From: Carboxylicivirga sp. M1479
Lineage (GTDB): Bacteria; Bacteroidota; Bacteroidia; Bacteroidales; Marinilabiliaceae
DNA: 64,000 nt
Direction of reading: 5' to 3'
Assembly: GCF_007097485.1 (NCBI RefSeq)
Contig: NZ_VKDE01000016.1
Location: 62,001-126,000 of the forward strand
Numbering within the stretch: position 1 is the first letter of the stretch; each line of letters starts with the position of its first letter. A program made the position numbers and the translations under genes. Shown piece after piece: positions 8,816 to 17,972 of this stretch. The notes under the pieces are model-generated. The model did no database searches. It saw only the letters and a program-made list of their open reading frames with translations, and was not told the DNA's origin.

Positions 8816-9523
8816 ATGTCGGGAAAGAAAAATAACACACTTGTTGAGCCAACGATTAAAGATATTCCAAAGCTTTATAACATCCTAAGCGATGAAGAAA
8901 AAGCATATCTCATAGATAATCATTCAACAGTTTTTTACAAGAAAGGTGATATTATCTATCAGGAAGGCGAAAAGCCAACTGCACTCTTGTGTTTGGGCAA
9001 AGGGAAAGTGAAAATATATAAAGAAGGTGTTAGTAGGAGGGAGCAGATTGTTCGCATGGCTTCGGCACCTGATTTTATTGGCTACAGAGCCTTATTTGCT
9101 GAGGAGATGCACATCGCCAGTTCTGAAGTAATTGAACCGTGTACGATCTTTCAGGTACCAAAAAAAGTGATTTATAATCTAATGAAGACCAACCCGTCTT
9201 TATCCATGGCTTTTATCAAATCCTTCGCCAGTGAGTTGGGTTTTGCCCGTTATAGAACTGTTACATTAACGCAAAAACATATTCGTGGTCGTTTAGCCGA
9301 GAGCTTATGTGTGCTTAAAGACATCTATGGTTTTGAAGAGGATGAACAAACTCTAGCGGTGTATTTGTCGCGAGAAGATTTAGCTAACTTCTCGAACATG
9401 ACTACTTCCAATGCAATTCGAACGCTCAGCTCTTTTGTTAATGAAAAGGTATTGGCAGTTAATGGGCGTGTCATTAAAATTCTAGATCCCGATATTCTAC
9501 AACGTATTTCAAGGTTAGGCTAA
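8816..9523 (+). CDS. Crp/Fnr-family transcriptional regulator
   Basis: The 235-residue protein has a cyclic-nucleotide-binding-like beta-roll (about 20-140, with FYKKGDIIYQEGEKP as its opening) and a C-terminal winged helix (about 160-230, LSREDLANFSNMTTSNAIRTL). It lacks the four N-terminal cysteines of FNR, and the classical cAMP-contact residues are not obvious, so the ligand is unknown. Bacteroidota Crp/Fnr proteins of this kind often respond to redox or nitrosative stress. It sits 96 nt after nadE with its own candidate -7 box and is followed by a long gene-free stretch. Targets are unknown. Confidence 0.88.
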   Translation: MSGKKNNTLVEPTIKDIPKLYNILSDEEKAYLIDNHSTVFYKKGDIIYQEGEKPTALLCLGKGKVKIYKEGVSRREQIVRMASAPDFIGYRALFAEEMHIASSEVIEPCTIFQVPKKVIYNLMKTNPSLSMAFIKSFASELGFARYRTVTLTQKHIRGRLAESLCVLKDIYGFEEDEQTLAVYLSREDLANFSNMTTSNAIRTLSSFVNEKVLAVNGRVIKILDPDILQRISRLG

Positions 9524-10207
9524 TACTTCATAAGCAAATTTAGCTTGTTTATTGATCGTCAATTATAGGACATTAGTACTAGGCGAATGCATTGATGTTA
9601 GGTAAGTATTTCCATGTTAGCAATCACATTGATGTATAATGTACGCTTTCTTCAGTGTAGTCTATTTTATTACAATTGGTATTATGCTACTTTTAGCAAT
9701 AGTCCACAACATACTCTGTTCGCCTTTACATGCTAACTGCTCTGTACCATCTAGTGGTCTACTACGGCACAACCTCGCTGGGAGCGTAGTTGTACCGATG
9801 CAGGTACGATGCGGGTACGAAGAAGACCCGATGGAGAGACGACGAAGCATCGAAGAAGTACCGAAGAAAACTTGGAGTATACCTTATATAAGGCCAAACA
9901 ACTTATATTAATCTTTACTCAACTTTATGCAAATCTACTAAGCAGTAATTTTCATCATAAAAAACTTCCCAGAACTTTCGAATTCATACGGTTGAAGCTT
10001 ATTCGTGCTTCAACTACGCTGTTTAGGAGGTTGTACCGATGTAAAATTTTTTTTAGCACGAACGAGCATCATCAAGTAACTTAGACGTCAATATAGAGGG
10101 GTAACAGATGTCAATTTCTTTCTTTACTGATTGTGTTAAATTGAAGCCTAGACTTTGAACTTGTATCTGATACTGGTTATGCCCAATCACACCCAACAAT
10201 TTGATAC
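9524..10207. other. Gene-free 0.68-kb stretch with local palindromes
   Basis: No credible gene on either strand. At 9760-9870 there is a more GC-rich tract with repeated TACGATG/GTACGA words and an ACTACGG...CGTAGT pairing. At 9995-10065 TTCGTGCT pairs with AGCACGAA across a loop, and both places share a TTGTACCGATG word. It ends near ACAGATGTCA at 10097, a word shared with the MITE terminal repeat. Confidence 0.5.
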
Positions 10208-10231
10208 AAAAAAAGCCCCATAAAGGGGCTT
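10208..10231 (-). terminator. Rho-independent terminator of the ferredoxin gene
   Basis: On the minus strand AAGCCCC-TTTAT-GGGGC is followed by seven T, 26 nt beyond the ferredoxin stop. Confidence 0.85.
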
Positions 10232-10256
10232 AGTTATTTTTTCACGAAAGCATTAC

Positions 10257-10424
10257 TTATGCCGGGTGAATTGCTTCAGTTGGGCAAACATCTGCACAAG
10301 TACCACAATCAGTACATGCTTCAGCATCAATTTTATAGATATCTCCTTCAGAGATAGCATCAACTGGACATTCATCAGGGCAAGTACCACATGCGATGCA
10401 GTCTTCATTAATTACGTAAGCCAT
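10257..10424 (-). CDS. Small 2x[4Fe-4S] ferredoxin
   Basis: This 55-residue protein starts MAYVINEDCIACG and has two complete cluster motifs, CIACGTCPDECP and CTDCGTCADVCP, in the C-x2-C-x2-C-x3-CP pattern of clostridial-type ferredoxins. It is a cytoplasmic low-potential electron carrier, probably used by pyruvate/2-oxoacid oxidoreductase and related enzymes. It is a single-gene unit with a strong terminator directly downstream and an A/T-rich leader upstream. The compact length and perfect motif spacing make the call secure although the gene is short. Confidence 0.96.
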   Translation of the reverse strand: MAYVINEDCIACGTCPDECPVDAISEGDIYKIDAEACTDCGTCADVCPTEAIHPA

Positions 10425-10600
10425 TTTTTTTTCTTTATTGGTTATTATTACGATGTAAAATTATCTGCTTTTTTAATTAAAAAAAAGTATTCTATTGGAA
10501 AGTATTTTATTTTGAAAGGTTATAAATAAGGCAATAAGGTCTTTTATTATTCAATCATCTGTAAAACAGCCGTTTTTAAAGGTGTGCAGGGGTGTTTGTA

Positions 10601-11785
10601 TTAATCACAAGTCATAAATTTAAACGCCAGATAGGCCAATACACCCGCTGCTGTCTCTAAAGAATCCTCGTTTAGGTTGAATTGTGGCGTATGTAAACTG
10701 CCTGTTTCGCCTTTTTCTTGTGCTACACCAAAGCGATAGAAGCTACAAGGATACTTCTGTGAATAATAGCCAAAATCTTCTGCTGTCATTCTAATATCCA
10801 TTATTTCGGTTTGTTCAGCACCAATAAATTCATTTGAAAAACGGATGGCTTTGTCGGTTACTACTTCGTTGTTATGTACTACGGGGTAACCATCTTTAAT
10901 GTCAATTTCACACTCGGCACCCATGGCCTTGGCAGTATTGTTTGCTATTTCTCTAATCTTATCTTTAATAATAGCGCGCCATTCTTCATTCATGGTACGT
11001 AAGGTGCCTGCTATTTCCACCACTTCAGGAATAATGTTAGTAGCACCGTTAGCTATAACTTTACCAAATGATAAAACAGTAGGTATTTGAGCAGGTACAA
11101 TGCGACTTACCACCTGTTGCAGAGCTACAATAATATGAGAGGCAATCAGTACGTTGTCGGTTAAGGCGTGTGGCATGGCAGCATGTCCTCCTTTTCCTTT
11201 AACTGTAATGTATACTTCATCGCCCGACGCCATGTACATACCACTTTTAAACCCAACATGCCCTGTTGCCATACTAGGCAATACATGCTGCCCAAGAATT
11301 ACTTCAGGTTCATAGCCTTTAAAACAGTCTTCTTCCATCATCAGCTTTGCGCCACCTGGAAAAACCTCCTCAGCTGGTTGGAATAATAATAGAATTGTAC
11401 CTTCCCATTCTTCTTTAATCTCAGTAAGCACCATGGCTGCACCCAATAAAGCCGCAGTGTGCGCATCATGTCCGCAGGCATGCATCACACCCTCGTTGCG
11501 TGATGTAAATTCAAGTTCGCTAGCCTCCTTAATTGGTAAAGCATCCATGTCGGCACGCAGTACAATGGTTCTCTTATCAGGGTTCTTACCCTTTAAATAA
11601 GCCATTATGCCTGTTTTAACATAGCCAGCCTGATACGGAATACCCATAGAGTCCAATTGCTTTTGAATATAAGCTGATGTTTGATGCTCTTCAAACGACA
11701 ATTCTGGATTTTGATGCAGATGTCTTCGAATATCTATTATTTGTTGCAGGTAGTTTTGAGTCAGTTCCTTAATGCGCGCTTTCAT
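10601..11785 (-). CDS. M20-family amidohydrolase (N-acyl-amino acid/hippurate hydrolase-like)
   Basis: I use the start at 11785 (MKARIKELTQ), since 13 extra upstream codons add nothing family-like. The 394-residue protein has the M20D signature: HACGHDAHTAALLGAA for metal binding, the PAEEVFPGGAKLM block with the catalytic/metal Glu pair, and a final TAEDFGYYSQKYP motif with an H near the end. Such enzymes are cytoplasmic metal-dependent deacylases that cleave N-acyl or indole conjugates of amino acids; the substrate here is unknown. It is followed downstream by a 176-nt gap to the ferredoxin and is not clearly in an operon with the GH20 gene (117 nt away). Confidence 0.9.
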   Translation of the reverse strand: MKARIKELTQNYLQQIIDIRRHLHQNPELSFEEHQTSAYIQKQLDSMGIPYQAGYVKTGIMAYLKGKNPDKRTIVLRADMDALPIKEASELEFTSRNEGVMHACGHDAHTAALLGAAMVLTEIKEEWEGTILLLFQPAEEVFPGGAKLMMEEDCFKGYEPEVILGQHVLPSMATGHVGFKSGMYMASGDEVYITVKGKGGHAAMPHALTDNVLIASHIIVALQQVVSRIVPAQIPTVLSFGKVIANGATNIIPEVVEIAGTLRTMNEEWRAIIKDKIREIANNTAKAMGAECEIDIKDGYPVVHNNEVVTDKAIRFSNEFIGAEQTEIMDIRMTAEDFGYYSQKYPCSFYRFGVAQEKGETGSLHTPQFNLNEDSLETAAGVLAYLAFKFMTCD

Positions 11786-11902
11786 GCTAAAGTATCTTAG
11801 GTGTAATTTAAAATTACACGACATTTGTTAATTTTTTAAACTATCGTTACAAAGATAACACTTCTTTATTGCTCGCATAAATAAAACAGTAATCAAATAC
11901 TT

Positions 11903-14230
11903 TTATTCTAACTCTAAAACAAAGTCTTTAGGAAACAATGTTAGGGTGGTGCCATCAGGTTGTTTTACAGTGATATTTAATTGACTGTGCCCTGTTGTTT
12001 GAAAATACAGCAAATCAAATGGATACAAGCCCTTTTTTAGGGCAATCGCACCAAATTCCGTCTTTTTACCGTGGATGCCATCATTATTCACAACCAGTTG
12101 CTCATTTAAATACATGGCACTGCCATCATCTGAACTCAAGGCAAATTCATAAATTCCCTTTTGCTTAGCTTCGAAATAGCCATTGAATGCCAGCCCAAAA
12201 CTTTCGCGATGAATGGTGTCTGGAATGAAGAGATTCTGCAGAGTTCCCTGGTTTTGTGCACTGGAATTTTGAATTTCTTTCACTGTTTTAAAGCGTCCTT
12301 TATACAGCAAATAGTCTAAGCCATGTGTTTTCGCTTCATTATTTAGAGGTTTTGCGTACTCAAGTTTATTCAAAGCTACAATGGTGGTTTTGCTTATGTC
12401 TCCCGTTGCCTTATCGATAGTAATGGCCTTGATGGTACCAGGCTTATTCACAGAAATTGGGCTAGTGTATAATTCGGAAGTTAGTGTAGGTTCCGAGCCA
12501 TCTGTGGTATAACGTGTATCATATTTATTGGAGATATTAACAAAGCTTAAGTTTGTTGGCGTAATAAAGTTTAGCTGTTCGTTTTTAACCACGGGCTTAG
12601 GTGTTTCGTAAAAATAATTGGCTCCCAACAAATCCAAGCGCGCCAAATGCGATTCTAATTTGCGATTGAAGCAAGCCCAATCCTTCTTATCAATAGACGA
12701 CCAACTGTTTTCTGCAAAGGCAATTAATCGAGGATATATCATCATCTCTACATGTGCCTCATTGGGCATATATTCTGTCCAGCAATTGGCTTGCATGCCA
12801 ATTACTGAAGCCTTCTCGTCAGGCGAAAATACATCAGCTAATGGGTTATAAGCATATACATCCCTCATTGGTGTGTAGCCACCAATGGCCAAAGGATGGT
12901 TTTGAGGATCAGCCTGATAGTGGTCGAAGTACAAGTGGTTATTTGATGCTTTTACAATTTTATTATTGTTCGCAATTGATTCATGAATACGGGCATCATC
13001 ATTCCAAACAACCACACAAGCATTCTTTAAGCTTGTATTGTGCATTATTTCATCCCAACCTGCCATGCGCTTCCCAAACTTCTCTGCGATGGTTTGCACA
13101 CGTTTTATAAAGTAAAGTTCCAGTTGCTGTTCATTCTTCAGGTTTTCCGATTGAATGCGTTGTTGACAATGCTTGCATTCGCGCCAACGAATTTTAGAGC
13201 ATTCATCACCTCCAATGTGGATGTATTCACTTGGGAATAAATTAGCTACTTCCCCAAGAATGTCTTCTATGATACGGTAAGTACTTTCTTTACCTGGACA
13301 TATTACATCATCGAAACCACCCCAGTTAGTCGCTACTTCATAGGGTCCTCCGGTGCACCCCAATTGCGGGTAGGCAGCCAAGGCTGCTAGGGAATGAGCA
13401 GGAAGTTCAATTTCAGGGATCACAGTTATGTGCCGAGCTTTGGCATAGGCAATGATGTCGCGAACATCTTCCTGAGTATAAAAACCAGAATGTACCTTAT
13501 TATCATACTGAAAAGGAGGGTTGGCTCCATGGCCTATTAATGTTTTGGCGCGTTTTGAGCCAATACTTGTTAAACGAGGGTATTTTTTTATTTCTAATCG
13601 CCAACCCTGATCATCGCTTAAATGCCAATGAAAAACATTGATTTTGTACAAGGCCAGTATATCCAGTTGTTTTTTTATGAAGTCAACAGGATAAAAATGC
13701 CGAGCTACATCTAAATTAAATCCTCGGTACTCAAATTGCGGAGAATCTTTTATTTCCAATGCAGGAATTAGCAAATTATTTATCTGTGTTATTTTTTGGT
13801 TATCGACATCAACAGGTAACAATTGTCGTAAAGATTGAATGGCATAAAAAAGTCCTGTACAGCTGTTTGCCTTTATATGAACATGACTTTCACTAACCTG
13901 CAATTGGTAAGCTTCTTTATGGGGTATTTTTGGAGAAACTTGAAATAAAATATAGTTGTCTGGGGGAGTTTTATCGTTTACTTGTAGTGCATCGCCCAAG
14001 ATTGGGCTTAGATAATTATTAAAATTTTCAATGGTAGTCAATACTTCCTTGTCAAGCCCCTTATAAATTAGCTGAGTGTTGGTGTTTAGATGAAATTTAC
14101 CATCGCTCATTTGAATTGATAAGGGCTCCGGAATAATGTTTAAATCTGGATGATGAATGACTTCTGTATCATCACAACCATACATTATAATCGAGCAAAG
14201 AAACAAGAGTAATAATTTGGATTTATTCAT
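11903..14230 (-). CDS. GH20 beta-N-acetylhexosaminidase lipoprotein with C-terminal PA14-like domain
   Basis: The 775-residue protein begins with a lipoprotein signal (MNKSKLLLLFLCSIIMYGC, Cys19). A GH20b-like N-domain (about 30-150) precedes the catalytic TIM barrel (about 155-500), where Asp342-Glu343 in HIGGDECSK are the substrate-assisted catalytic pair and HWHLSDDQGWR is conserved. A short chitobiase C-terminal type module (about 560-620, TTDGSEPT) and a PA14-like beta domain (about 635-770, ALSSDDGSAMYLN) follow, suggesting carbohydrate binding. It should release terminal GlcNAc/GalNAc from chitin oligomers or glycans at the cell surface or in the periplasm. It appears monocistronic. 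Confidence 0.94.
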   Translation of the reverse strand: MNKSKLLLLFLCSIIMYGCDDTEVIHHPDLNIIPEPLSIQMSDGKFHLNTNTQLIYKGLDKEVLTTIENFNNYLSPILGDALQVNDKTPPDNYILFQVSPKIPHKEAYQLQVSESHVHIKANSCTGLFYAIQSLRQLLPVDVDNQKITQINNLLIPALEIKDSPQFEYRGFNLDVARHFYPVDFIKKQLDILALYKINVFHWHLSDDQGWRLEIKKYPRLTSIGSKRAKTLIGHGANPPFQYDNKVHSGFYTQEDVRDIIAYAKARHITVIPEIELPAHSLAALAAYPQLGCTGGPYEVATNWGGFDDVICPGKESTYRIIEDILGEVANLFPSEYIHIGGDECSKIRWRECKHCQQRIQSENLKNEQQLELYFIKRVQTIAEKFGKRMAGWDEIMHNTSLKNACVVVWNDDARIHESIANNNKIVKASNNHLYFDHYQADPQNHPLAIGGYTPMRDVYAYNPLADVFSPDEKASVIGMQANCWTEYMPNEAHVEMMIYPRLIAFAENSWSSIDKKDWACFNRKLESHLARLDLLGANYFYETPKPVVKNEQLNFITPTNLSFVNISNKYDTRYTTDGSEPTLTSELYTSPISVNKPGTIKAITIDKATGDISKTTIVALNKLEYAKPLNNEAKTHGLDYLLYKGRFKTVKEIQNSSAQNQGTLQNLFIPDTIHRESFGLAFNGYFEAKQKGIYEFALSSDDGSAMYLNEQLVVNNDGIHGKKTEFGAIALKKGLYPFDLLYFQTTGHSQLNITVKQPDGTTLTLFPKDFVLELE

Positions 14231-14488
14231 TGCAACTTTTTATCTGGCATTTAAGTTATTTATTAAGCAATTATTGGTAAAACATAAGCAGGGGCTTATC
14301 CTAATTCAATAAAAACTCATATAATTGACCTTTAGAAAGTAAATATGTGCGAAACAAAAATACTTTTTTTTACTTCATAAGCTAGAAAAAGAAAACCGAA
14401 ACGGAATAAAACAATTCGCTATTAAAAGTCTTTCTATAAAAGAGGCAAATTATATAATCAACGGAGTATTTTTATTTAAAGATTAATA

Positions 14489-15403
14489 ATGGGGGATCAT
14501 CATCATCACGACCTAAAAGGCAGAAGCCTGATCATCACAATTTTACTTAATATTGCCATCACAATTGTGCAGCTTGTTGGTGCTTTTATCAGCAATAGCT
14601 TATCTCTGTTAACCGATGCTTTGCACAACTTCTCTGATGTTATGGCTTTGGTCATTAGTTATATAGCCAACAAACTGTCAAAAAGAGATTATTCGCCAGA
14701 AAAATCATTCGGTTACAAAAGAGCAGAGATACTAGCTGCATTTTTTAATGCTACCACCTTATTGCTAATTTCAGCCTATCTTATTTACGAAGCCCTTGAG
14801 CGACTGATGACTCAACAGGATCAAGCAATTAATGGGCTCATGGTAACCTATTTGGCTGTATTTAGCATTTTAGCCAATGGCGTTAGTGTTTTGGTGGTAA
14901 AAAAACATGCACATAATAACATGAATATGCGTTCGGCCTACCTTCATCTGTTTTCTGATATGCTGTCTTCCATAGCAGTAATGATAGGAGGTTTACTTAT
15001 GTACTACTACCAACTCAATTGGATAGATGCCATACTGTCGGTATTGATTGCTATTTATTTAATAAGTGCCAGTTGGAAGCTGGTTATTAAAACATTAAGG
15101 GTGCTAATGCAATTTACACCTGCCTCAGTTGATATTGTTGATCTTGCTGAAAAGGTGGCAGTTATTAAGGGTGTTGATAATATTCATCACGTTCATGTTT
15201 GGCAATTAAACGATGATGAGTTGCACCTCGAAGCTCATATTGATGTAAGTACGAATATGAGTGTTGAAGAAGCGAATGAGTTAATTAAGATCATTAATAA
15301 ACTGCTTAAAACAGAGTTTGGAATAAGTCATACAACATTGCAACCCGAGTATAAAGTGGATGATAATAAAGGCTTGATTGTGAATGCAACAAACAATCCA
15401 TAA
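14489..15403 (+). CDS. Cation diffusion facilitator (zinc/cobalt exporter)
   Basis: The 304-residue protein has a His-rich start (MGDHHHHD) and six predicted membrane spans. The transport-site motifs are LTDALHNFSDV in helix II and LHLFSDMLSS in helix V. The cytoplasmic C-terminal domain (about 215-290) has IHHVHVWQLNDDELHLEAH, the conserved metal-binding regulatory fold. It resembles ZitB/CzcD exporters that use the proton gradient to push Zn2+ or Co2+ out of the cytoplasm. It stands alone, with 258 nt of AT-rich sequence upstream in which I see no clear operator. Confidence 0.93.
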   Translation: MGDHHHHDLKGRSLIITILLNIAITIVQLVGAFISNSLSLLTDALHNFSDVMALVISYIANKLSKRDYSPEKSFGYKRAEILAAFFNATTLLLISAYLIYEALERLMTQQDQAINGLMVTYLAVFSILANGVSVLVVKKHAHNNMNMRSAYLHLFSDMLSSIAVMIGGLLMYYYQLNWIDAILSVLIAIYLISASWKLVIKTLRVLMQFTPASVDIVDLAEKVAVIKGVDNIHHVHVWQLNDDELHLEAHIDVSTNMSVEEANELIKIINKLLKTEFGISHTTLQPEYKVDDNKGLIVNATNNP

Positions 15404-15458
15404 TCATATTTACTTGTTAAAAGGTGATGGCATAGTCCTGTATCATTATAATTATTTA

Positions 15459-15466
15459 TAAATTTG
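15459..15466 (+). promoter_or_regulatory. Candidate -7 box upstream of the DUF1573 gene
   Basis: TAAATTTG fits TANNTTTG, about 100 nt before the start. No good TTG partner is visible. Confidence 0.3.
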
Positions 15467-15568
15467 TGAGGCTTAATTAAAAAATCTTGTAACTAATCGT
15501 GTTACATACGTAAGTATAGTATAAGGTTTTAGAAGTCAATTCGTATATCAATTAAACTTAACTTAGTA

Positions 15569-16654
15569 ATGAAGAGGTTAATATTTTTATCGATGTGTTT
15601 TTGTATTGCTGGTTTTGCAATGCAGGCACAGCATGCTAAACCCAATCTGTCTTTTGAAAAAGTAATACACAATTTTGGTGAGGTAAAGGAAGATGGCGGA
15701 ACTAAAACCTACGAGTTCAAATTCAAAAATAATGGCGGCCAGCCTTTAGTTGTTCATAATGTAAAGGCTTCGTGTGGTTGTACTACACCGCAATGGACAC
15801 GCCAACCAATTCCTCCAGGTGGTTCAGGATATGTAAGAGCTATTTTTGACCCTCGCAACCGACCAGGTAACTTTAATAAGACCATCACTGTTTCATCCAA
15901 TGCACAAAATGCCACCATTATTTTGCGTATTAATGGTAAGGTATTGCCCCGTGAAATGACCATGGAAGATATTTACCCTCGCAACATGGGGTCCATCAGG
16001 TTAGAGACATCTCACTTGGCCTTTACCAGTATGACACCTAATAAAAAGAAAGAGGAAAGTATTAAATTCATAAGCACATCAGACAAAGCAGTTAAGTTAA
16101 GCTTTTTAAATGTGCCAAAACACATCACCATTAAATGTATTCCAGAACTTGTACAACCTGGTAAAGCGGGCATTATAACGGCAACTTATGATGCAAAAGT
16201 GAAAAATGACTGGGGATTTGTGACCGATAACATTTTTGTTATTTTTGATGATGTACGTAACTACAGCAATCGTTTAACTGTGAGTGCATCCATTCAGGAG
16301 GATTTTGCATCTTGGGATGAAGAGAAACTAAAAAATGCACCTGTTACAACCATCGAAGAAAAAAACTGGAACTTTGGTGAGATAAAGCAGGGTGATGTTG
16401 TTAAGCATGAGTTTAAAGTAAAAAACACAGGCAAAAGTCAATTGATTATCCGTAAAGTGAAAGCTTCGTGTGGTTGTACAGCTATTAGACCTAACAAAAC
16501 AGTGTTAGCACCGGGTGAAACAACATTGGTGGCTGCAGAGTTTAATTCAAAAGGCAAAGCTGGACGCCAAACTAAGACCGTTAGGATTGTTACTAACGAT
16601 CCGAAAACAACAACGCATACCCTTATGATTACGGGTAATGTAACAATTAACTAA
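15569..16654 (+). CDS. Secreted protein with two DUF1573 (Ig-like) domains
   Basis: A signal peptide (about 1-20, ending MQAQ) precedes 341 mature residues with two copies of the DUF1573 unit. The first spans about 24-125 and the second about 265-360. Each has the sequence HNFGE or WNFGE, then VVHNVKASCGCT or IIRKVKASCGCT, with the conserved CGC cysteines. The middle 130 residues look like a diverged third Ig-like unit. DUF1573 proteins are common in Bacteroidota envelopes and may have binding or chaperone roles; no biochemical function is established that I can apply. It is followed by meaB after 72 nt. Confidence 0.8.
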   Translation: MKRLIFLSMCFCIAGFAMQAQHAKPNLSFEKVIHNFGEVKEDGGTKTYEFKFKNNGGQPLVVHNVKASCGCTTPQWTRQPIPPGGSGYVRAIFDPRNRPGNFNKTITVSSNAQNATIILRINGKVLPREMTMEDIYPRNMGSIRLETSHLAFTSMTPNKKKEESIKFISTSDKAVKLSFLNVPKHITIKCIPELVQPGKAGIITATYDAKVKNDWGFVTDNIFVIFDDVRNYSNRLTVSASIQEDFASWDEEKLKNAPVTTIEEKNWNFGEIKQGDVVKHEFKVKNTGKSQLIIRKVKASCGCTAIRPNKTVLAPGETTLVAAEFNSKGKAGRQTKTVRIVTNDPKTTTHTLMITGNVTIN

Positions 16655-16726
16655 GATATTATTAGCTAGGGAAACCGGAGAGTTGGCATTGCTTACTCTC
16701 CTTTTCTATATATTTAAGGAAGTAGC

Positions 16727-17842
16727 ATGGCCACGAATGATGATCATCATCACATTGAAAATGATCCAAACTATAAAGGATTAAAAGTTAACAAAGGAGT
16801 GGAGAGTGCTCCATCGATTAACCCCAACGCCAGTCAACGAATCATTAAGCGTAAGAAACAGCTTTCGGTAGATGATTATGTGAACGGTATATTAAATGGC
16901 AATATTACCATTTTGAGTCGCGCCGTTACTATGGTGGAGAGTGCCAAGCCAGAGCATCAGGATATAGCGCAACAGATTATAGAGCGCTGCCTGCCGCATT
17001 CGGGAAAAAGCATACGTTTGGGTATTACAGGCGTTCCTGGAGCTGGTAAAAGTACCTTTATTGAGTCAATGGGAATGCACATTATTAAAAATGGTGGTAA
17101 ACTGGCTGTTCTGGCCATTGATCCGTCCAGTGAGCGTTCAAAAGGAAGTATACTAGGGGATAAAACTCGCATGGAAAAGCTGTCGGGTGAGAATAATGCG
17201 TATATTCGACCTTCGCCATCAGCCGGCTCATTGGGTGGTGTGGCACGCAAAACACGCGAAACCATTATATTATGCGAAGCTGCTGGTTTTGATACCATTT
17301 TTATTGAAACAGTAGGAGTGGGGCAATCGGAAACAGCCGTTCATTCCATGGTTGATTTTTTCCTATTATTAATGTTGGCAGGTGCTGGCGACGAATTACA
17401 GGGAATCAAACGGGGCATAATGGAAATGGCTGATGCCATAACGATTAATAAAGCCGATGGAGAAAATGTGCAAAGAGCTAAGCTGGCCCAAGCAGAGTAT
17501 CGTAGTGCCTTGCATCTGTTTCCACCTACTAAATCAGGTTGGAAGCCAGAAGTGAAAACATGTTCATCGTTGTATCATCAGGATGTGGATAAGATTTGGG
17601 ACATGGTTTTAAACTACGTTAAACTAACCAAGGAGAACGGATATTATAACGATAACCGTCGTTCTCAGGCCAAATACTGGATGTATGAAAGTATAAACGA
17701 GCAGTTGAAAAATAATTTCTATCATCATCCGTTAGTTAAGGAAGCTCTAACCGTTAATGAGCAACAGGTTTTGAATGATGAAAAAAGTTCATTTATGGCT
17801 GCTAAGGACCTGCTTGATAATTATTTTGAGAATATTAAATAG
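16727..17842 (+). CDS. meaB: MeaB/ArgK G-protein chaperone of methylmalonyl-CoA mutase
   Basis: The 371-residue GTPase carries the P-loop GVPGAGKST near residues 102-110, the DPSSERSKGSILGDKTRM switch block, ETVGVGQSE, and NKADG as base-recognition motif. MeaB protects and gates loading of adenosylcobalamin into methylmalonyl-CoA mutase, linking propionate and succinyl-CoA metabolism. The N-terminal 50 residues are polar and His-rich (DDHHHIEND), longer than in many homologs. Mutase genes are not in this window. The gene lies between a DUF1573 protein and a TlpA-like lipoprotein, with no sign of an operon. Confidence 0.94.
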   Translation: MATNDDHHHIENDPNYKGLKVNKGVESAPSINPNASQRIIKRKKQLSVDDYVNGILNGNITILSRAVTMVESAKPEHQDIAQQIIERCLPHSGKSIRLGITGVPGAGKSTFIESMGMHIIKNGGKLAVLAIDPSSERSKGSILGDKTRMEKLSGENNAYIRPSPSAGSLGGVARKTRETIILCEAAGFDTIFIETVGVGQSETAVHSMVDFFLLLMLAGAGDELQGIKRGIMEMADAITINKADGENVQRAKLAQAEYRSALHLFPPTKSGWKPEVKTCSSLYHQDVDKIWDMVLNYVKLTKENGYYNDNRRSQAKYWMYESINEQLKNNFYHHPLVKEALTVNEQQVLNDEKSSFMAAKDLLDNYFENIK

Positions 17843-17972
17843 TAATAATACACTTGCCCACCGGGCATTTAATTTTAGACACATGAAACAAGCCATGAGA
17901 ATAGCTTCTCACACAGGAGTATGATTGATTTTGGCGAGTTCCATGTGACAATAATAAAAAAAATAGAAACAC

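Noticed and set aside
9639-10084. Two overlapping plus-strand frames of about 90 codons
   Set aside because: Low-complexity translation of a palindromic tract, no ribosome site and no family pattern.
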